Source of the DNA: Saprospirales bacterium
GTDB lineage: Bacteria; Bacteroidota; Bacteroidia; Chitinophagales; Saprospiraceae
Assembly: GCA_003448025.1 (NCBI GenBank)
Contig: DLXL01000016.1
Location: forward strand, 1-10,621
Reading direction: 5' to 3'
Length of the DNA stretch: 10,621 nt
Shown: one piece after another, positions 7,105 to 10,621 of the stretch
How positions within the stretch are numbered: position 1 is the stretch's first letter
How the letters are laid out: the number at the start of each line of letters is the position of its first letter
Program-made: the position numbers and the translations under genes
The notes under the pieces: model-generated
Told to the model about the DNA's origin: nothing
Databases searched by the model: none
What the model saw: the letters and a program-made list of their open reading frames with translations, nothing else

Positions 7105-8484
7105 ATGACGAACTCCGTTTCTATTTTTTGGTTCAGGCGTGATTTACGTTTGAATGATAATGCCGGTTTATACCATGCTTTGAAGTATGGCTACCCGGTG
7201 TTGCCGATATTTATTTTTGACCGACATATTCTGGATGACTTGCAGGATAAAAAAGACGCCAGGGTTGAGTTTATTCATTTGGCTTTGGAACGATTGAAAG
7301 CTCAGCTGGAGGCCATGGGGAGTACCCTCTGGGTTTTTTATGGGAAGCCGGAGGAGGTTTGGAGGCAATTGCCCGGCCTGGTGTCCATAGCGAAAGTGTA
7401 CACGAACCATGATTTTGAGCCTTATGCCAAAGAAAGAGATGAGCAGGTAAGGGAGATGTTATCTGAACAACAAATTCCCTTTCATACCTTTAAAGATCAT
7501 GTGATTTTTGAAAAACAGGAAGTGCTAAAATCGAATGGACTGCCTTACACCGTTTTTACACCGTATTCTAAAAAGTGGCTGGAAAAATTGCAGTCCCGAT
7601 GGAGTTTTGTAACCGCTGAGGATGGCAAAAAGGAAAAGATTTCTTACTACCTCAAACCTTATCCAAATCATAAGTATTTCAACCGGTTTGTAAGGATTGA
7701 TCAAATTCCATCCCGAGCGCCGGGTCCTGTGTTCCCAAGTCTTGAATCCATTGGGTTCCAGTCAACCGGCCAAATATTTCCGCCTGAAAGTGTTAGCAGA
7801 GGATTGATAAAGAACTACGACAAAACCAGAGATATTCCAGGCATTGAAGGGACCTCCCGATTGGGCATTCATTTTCGCTTTGGCACCATCAGTATTCGGG
7901 AGAAAGCGCTTCATGCCTTGTCCTTGAATGCAACATATCTGAATGAACTGATCTGGCGCGATTTCTATAGTCAAATATTAGCTCATTTTCCTCATGTGGC
8001 GGATCACCCATTTCGGCCGGCTTATGATTTGATAGCCTGGCGAAATGCCCCGGAGGATTTTGAAAAATGGAAAAGCGGAAAAACGGGTTATCCGATCGTA
8101 GATGCCGGTATGCGCGAATTGAATGCTACAGGATATATGCACAACCGGGTGCGTATGATAGTGGCCAGCTTTTTGAGTAAGCATTTGTTGCTCGACTGGC
8201 GTTTAGGCGAAGCCTATTTTGCAGAAAAACTTCTGGATTACGATTTAGCCAGCAATTCTGGCGGATGGCAATGGGCTGCAGGATGCGGAACAGATGCTGC
8301 ACCTTATTTCAGGATTTTCAACCCATCGGAACAGACCAAAAAATTTGATCCTGAATACAAGTATATTCGGAAATGGGTGCCGGAATTTGGCACTCCAGCC
8401 TATCCCCGCCCGATGGTAGAGCATAGTTTTGCCCGTGAAAGGTGCTTGAAAACCTACAAAAATGCCCTAAAAAGCGAGCATTAG
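7105..8484 (+). CDS. phrB: Deoxyribodipyrimidine photolyase (class I type)
   Basis: A 459-residue flavoprotein that uses blue or near-UV light to split cyclobutane pyrimidine dimers in DNA. The N-terminal antenna-binding Rossmann domain begins FWFRRDLRLNDN (about 9-20). The C-terminal FAD domain (about 210-455) contains SRLGIHFRFGTIS, ELIWRDFY (E281, W284, R285, matching the dimer-binding E274/W277/R278 of the E. coli enzyme), GKTGYPIVDAGMRELNATGYMHNR, and DLASNSGGWQWAAG. The electron-transfer tryptophan triad is complete: W312, W365 and W388 correspond to E. coli W306, W359 and W382. N384 matches the Asn near flavin N5 that photolyases keep and plant cryptochromes replace by Asp. A repair photolyase is therefore favoured over a pure cryptochrome. 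The antenna chromophore cannot be told from sequence. No SOS or light-regulator site is evident upstream. Confidence 0.95.
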   Translation: MTNSVSIFWFRRDLRLNDNAGLYHALKYGYPVLPIFIFDRHILDDLQDKKDARVEFIHLALERLKAQLEAMGSTLWVFYGKPEEVWRQLPGLVSIAKVYTNHDFEPYAKERDEQVREMLSEQQIPFHTFKDHVIFEKQEVLKSNGLPYTVFTPYSKKWLEKLQSRWSFVTAEDGKKEKISYYLKPYPNHKYFNRFVRIDQIPSRAPGPVFPSLESIGFQSTGQIFPPESVSRGLIKNYDKTRDIPGIEGTSRLGIHFRFGTISIREKALHALSLNATYLNELIWRDFYSQILAHFPHVADHPFRPAYDLIAWRNAPEDFEKWKSGKTGYPIVDAGMRELNATGYMHNRVRMIVASFLSKHLLLDWRLGEAYFAEKLLDYDLASNSGGWQWAAGCGTDAAPYFRIFNPSEQTKKFDPEYKYIRKWVPEFGTPAYPRPMVEHSFARERCLKTYKNALKSEH

Positions 8485-8494
8485 GATGCTTAGA

Positions 8495-8516
8495 AAGGTG
8501 AGTGTACACTCACCTT
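8495..8516. terminator. 22-bp perfect palindrome, probable bidirectional terminator
   Basis: AAGGTGAGTGT (8495-8505) is followed directly by its exact reverse complement (8506-8516). It sits in the 35-bp gap between the converging stop codons of the photolyase gene and the NAPRTase-like gene. RNA from either strand would fold the same way. There is no T-run after it on either strand, so factor-dependent termination or a protein-binding site are alternatives. Confidence 0.6.
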
Positions 8517-8519
8517 GGT

Positions 8520-9443
8520 TTAGGAGCTGATGAACCAGCCGCGAGGGTACTCCTGAAGCTTATAGGTATGAAAAGCCTCCAGTTGTTTCCATGTACGCTG
8601 CCGCAGATAGTCGAGGCTCGGAGCGTTAAGAGCAGGGTGTCCCTTCACAAGTACCGGTTGAAGAAGGTTCTGAAATCTGGTCATTTGTATTTCCATGGGC
8701 TTTTGGGTCAACTCATTTTGAAAAGCCACATGCGTATGACTAACGCTTGCCTCCGAATCCTGAGCGGAAGTGAGCCAAACATCGCCCAATGGATGTTCTC
8801 CTTTAAATAATCTGCGAATTTGAGTAAGTGCCATCCCGGTATTACTTTCCACACAACTAAGGCCAGGCCACTCCCTGGTTTCAACGGCTTCTTCCACTGT
8901 CCAGTTTCCACCTCCAATATACTGTGCACGGGCCCTCCAGCCCTGTGGGTTAAAAGTGAATCTGGGCGGATGGGGCGTATCTTCTTCTGATACTTTGCCT
9001 GATTGCCAGTGCGTTAATGCAGCTTGGGTAGCAGTCTGGCTGGAGTCCCAAATTAACAGCCTGATGGCAGATTGTAGTAGGCGAACCTGTAATTCGGGAG
9101 CAACAATGCTCAAGATTGGCTCACCTGGCAACAGCAAAGTGCCTTCCGGAGCAGCATTTACATGAGCCCGAAGACGAATGCGTTGCAAGTGATTCAGGAA
9201 ACTCTCAGAAAACATGGAACGACCTTTCTCATCTGTAACCTGACCAAGTCGCTGTATGATTTGTGGACTAAACCTGAACCGACGAACATGCTCTGCCAAT
9301 AGATCAGCCCCGCAGCTAATGGTGAACGGCGAGCTTGAGTCGCCTAATAAATGAATGGCAACAGGTTTTCCGTAGGAGCCATCGTGCCATGATTCCTGTG
9401 CATCAAAAAGTGGGCGAAGATCTGAAAGCCAGTCGAACGTCAT
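8520..9443 (-). CDS. Short degenerate nicotinate phosphoribosyltransferase-like protein
   Basis: A 307-residue protein whose first half resembles the N-terminal and central region of nicotinate phosphoribosyltransferase (PncB/NAPRT): PFTISCGADLLAEHVRRFRF (39-58), FLNHLQRIRLRAHVNAAPEG (82-101), LLPGEPILSIVAPELQVRLL (104-123) and SSQTATQAAL (134-143) line up in order with the family. It lacks the N-terminal DLYQLTM-type segment. The catalytic-core motifs are changed: the GLRR region reads FNPQGWRAR (164-172), the TSN region reads VESNTG (198-203), and the GTxAHS region reads DVWLTS (221-226), so the active-site His seems absent. The protein ends about 100 residues short of a typical NAPRTase. 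An inactive or repurposed paralogue is inferred; I assign no function. It starts 11 bp after the stop of the exported-protein gene, so the two are probably one operon. Confidence 0.6.
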   Translation of the reverse strand: MTFDWLSDLRPLFDAQESWHDGSYGKPVAIHLLGDSSSPFTISCGADLLAEHVRRFRFSPQIIQRLGQVTDEKGRSMFSESFLNHLQRIRLRAHVNAAPEGTLLLPGEPILSIVAPELQVRLLQSAIRLLIWDSSQTATQAALTHWQSGKVSEEDTPHPPRFTFNPQGWRARAQYIGGGNWTVEEAVETREWPGLSCVESNTGMALTQIRRLFKGEHPLGDVWLTSAQDSEASVSHTHVAFQNELTQKPMEIQMTRFQNLLQPVLVKGHPALNAPSLDYLRQRTWKQLEAFHTYKLQEYPRGWFISS

Positions 9444-9454
9444 GTGGAATGAAA

Positions 9455-10621
9455 TTAGGTTTTGGGGAGGATGGAGAACAAGTTGTAGTGAACAGCCAAA
9501 TAAAGCAATTCGCCCCGAAGGTACTCATTTTTTGATCCAAAATTGAGTCCGTTCCAACCTAATTTGAGCCTGATACCATGATATGAGCCTTTTGGGGCAT
9601 CCCAATCAGTATCAGTCGCATTAAACAATTTAATATCCGTGGTAAGGGCAGCGGAAAGGTGCCATTCCTTAAAATTAAATAAGTTATAATAATCAGGAAG
9701 TTCTGCTTCATCCTCGTCAGGTTCAGTTGGTTTCAGCAACCCAAATCCAAACCCAACGCTAGGAAATACCCTTATTTTCGGACGGTTCACTATATCATAG
9801 CCAAGGTTTAGACCCAGAAGTACAAAAGTGGTAGGATCTTCTTTTGGCCAAATGAAACCATTCTCAGGTATATCTCTCCGTATGGAAGGCCCGCCAATCG
9901 TGGCATCAAAAGTATAGGTCCATCTTTTGGACCAATAATAAAGATCAAACTGCAAGGCATAAGGAATATCCAGATTTCGCTCCAGTTGATCTGTCCAGTT
10001 TCCTGCTGCAAACCCTCCGGAAATGCCTAAGGCATGTCGGGAAGGTTTTGTTATGACCGGTTTGATATTTCGGATAAAGCCATTGAATTTAGAATCCGGG
10101 TAGCGGTCCTCAAAAGCCTGTAAGCGACCCGCCCACTCCTCTTTTTCATGGTTGAGTCGCAGTAAGTATTCCAATAAAAGTGTTGTAAAGGCTTTTTCTT
10201 CTTCGGTCAGAAATGCATTTCTAATGCTTCCAAAAATATCATATCTGCGTTCGTTCAAGGAATAATCAATCCATTCAAACAAGCTGTCTTTCGGAGGTTG
10301 AATTTTCCAGGATTGCAAAGCACGCTCATTTTCATTAAACATGCTGACCTCAGCCAGCAAGGTTCCATAGGATTCCGTCCAGTAATAAAGCAGCCAACGT
10401 TCATCCCAGATTAATCCGGCATAATTGGCATCTTCCAGGCGAGTCAGAGAATCCATCCACAACCCTGTGCCTGCCGGGTCTTCCATTAAAAAGGAGGCTA
10501 AGAGTTCTTTCCTGCAAGAGGCGATTTTCTCAGCCGTGGGTAAAAGTTTTGGCTCCGGCAGACTGTCCGTTTGAGCAATGACAACACTGGAAAAGGCTTG
10601 AAAAAGAAGATAGAGAAAACT
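9455..10621 (-). CDS. Exported, probably outer-membrane protein (5' end beyond the window)
   Basis: The reading frame stays open through the right edge of the window, so this is a partial CDS of at least 388 residues. An ATG at 10484-10486 is internal: the 45 upstream codons encode a hydrophobic stretch (SFLYLLFQAFSSVVIAQ) that looks like most of a signal peptide, cleaved near AQ, followed by TDSLPEPKLLPTAEKI. The true start must lie just outside the window. After the signal, residues to about 205 appear helical and charged with no motif I recognise. The last 180 residues alternate aromatic and polar positions in strand-like segments (LQFDLYYWSKRWTYTFDATI, FVLLGLNLGYDIV, IRVFPSVGFGFGLL, LLYLAVHYNLFSIL), suggesting an outer-membrane beta-barrel. 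I do not recognise the family. It is followed closely by the NAPRTase-like gene. Confidence 0.75.
   Translation of the reverse strand, partial: SFLYLLFQAFSSVVIAQTDSLPEPKLLPTAEKIASCRKELLASFLMEDPAGTGLWMDSLTRLEDANYAGLIWDERWLLYYWTESYGTLLAEVSMFNENERALQSWKIQPPKDSLFEWIDYSLNERRYDIFGSIRNAFLTEEEKAFTTLLLEYLLRLNHEKEEWAGRLQAFEDRYPDSKFNGFIRNIKPVITKPSRHALGISGGFAAGNWTDQLERNLDIPYALQFDLYYWSKRWTYTFDATIGGPSIRRDIPENGFIWPKEDPTTFVLLGLNLGYDIVNRPKIRVFPSVGFGFGLLKPTEPDEDEAELPDYYNLFNFKEWHLSAALTTDIKLFNATDTDWDAPKGSYHGIRLKLGWNGLNFGSKNEYLRGELLYLAVHYNLFSILPKT

Noticed and set aside
8520..9443. Annotation as a functional pncB.
   Set aside because: The N-terminal substrate segment and the GLRR, TSN and GTxAHS-type motifs are missing or altered, and the barrel is incomplete.

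Overview
The window reads as chromosomal DNA of a member of the Bacteroidota, probably the Saprospiria (Haliscomenobacter/Lewinella-like). The pointers are a secreted protein with a type B (CHU_C-like) type IX secretion sorting domain, a Bat aerotolerance-type gene pair, two boxes matching the Bacteroidota -7 promoter consensus TAnnTTTG, and few Shine-Dalgarno sequences. The lineage is inferred; no rRNA or other marker gene is present.

Layout. 1-216 has no gene but carries a long near-perfect inverted repeat (23-177), probably a MITE-like or other dispersed palindromic element. A large secreted multidomain PKD/T9SS protein is on the minus strand (217-2229). Divergent from it is a plus-strand cluster: a LysE/RhtB-type membrane exporter, BatB (von Willebrand A) and BatC (TPR, Gln-rich). 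BatB and BatC are translationally coupled (ATGA), but batA, batD, batE and moxR are absent from the flanks. A small hairpin separates batC from two minus-strand genes: hemE (uroporphyrinogen decarboxylase), followed by a Rossmann/DUF2520 oxidoreductase-like protein. A heptanucleotide tandem repeat lies on the hemE stop codon. Divergent from hemE is a short DUF721 (DciA-like) gene, whose promoter box lies so close to the ATG that the mRNA may be leaderless. It is followed by a class I-type photolyase. A 22-bp perfect palindrome separates the photolyase from a convergent minus-strand pair: a short, degenerate nicotinate phosphoribosyltransferase-like protein, and upstream of it a secreted or outer-membrane protein that runs off the right edge of the window.

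Most genes are housekeeping or commonly found in the phylum: heme synthesis, DNA repair, replication-associated DciA, envelope and aerotolerance functions. I see no defence system, CRISPR array, transposase, tRNA or rRNA. The least ordinary items are the 155-bp palindromic element, the degenerate NAPRTase-like protein paired with an exported protein, the stripped-down lysE-batB-batC arrangement, and the 7-bp repeat overlapping the hemE stop codon, where loss of one unit would extend HemE into the next gene.
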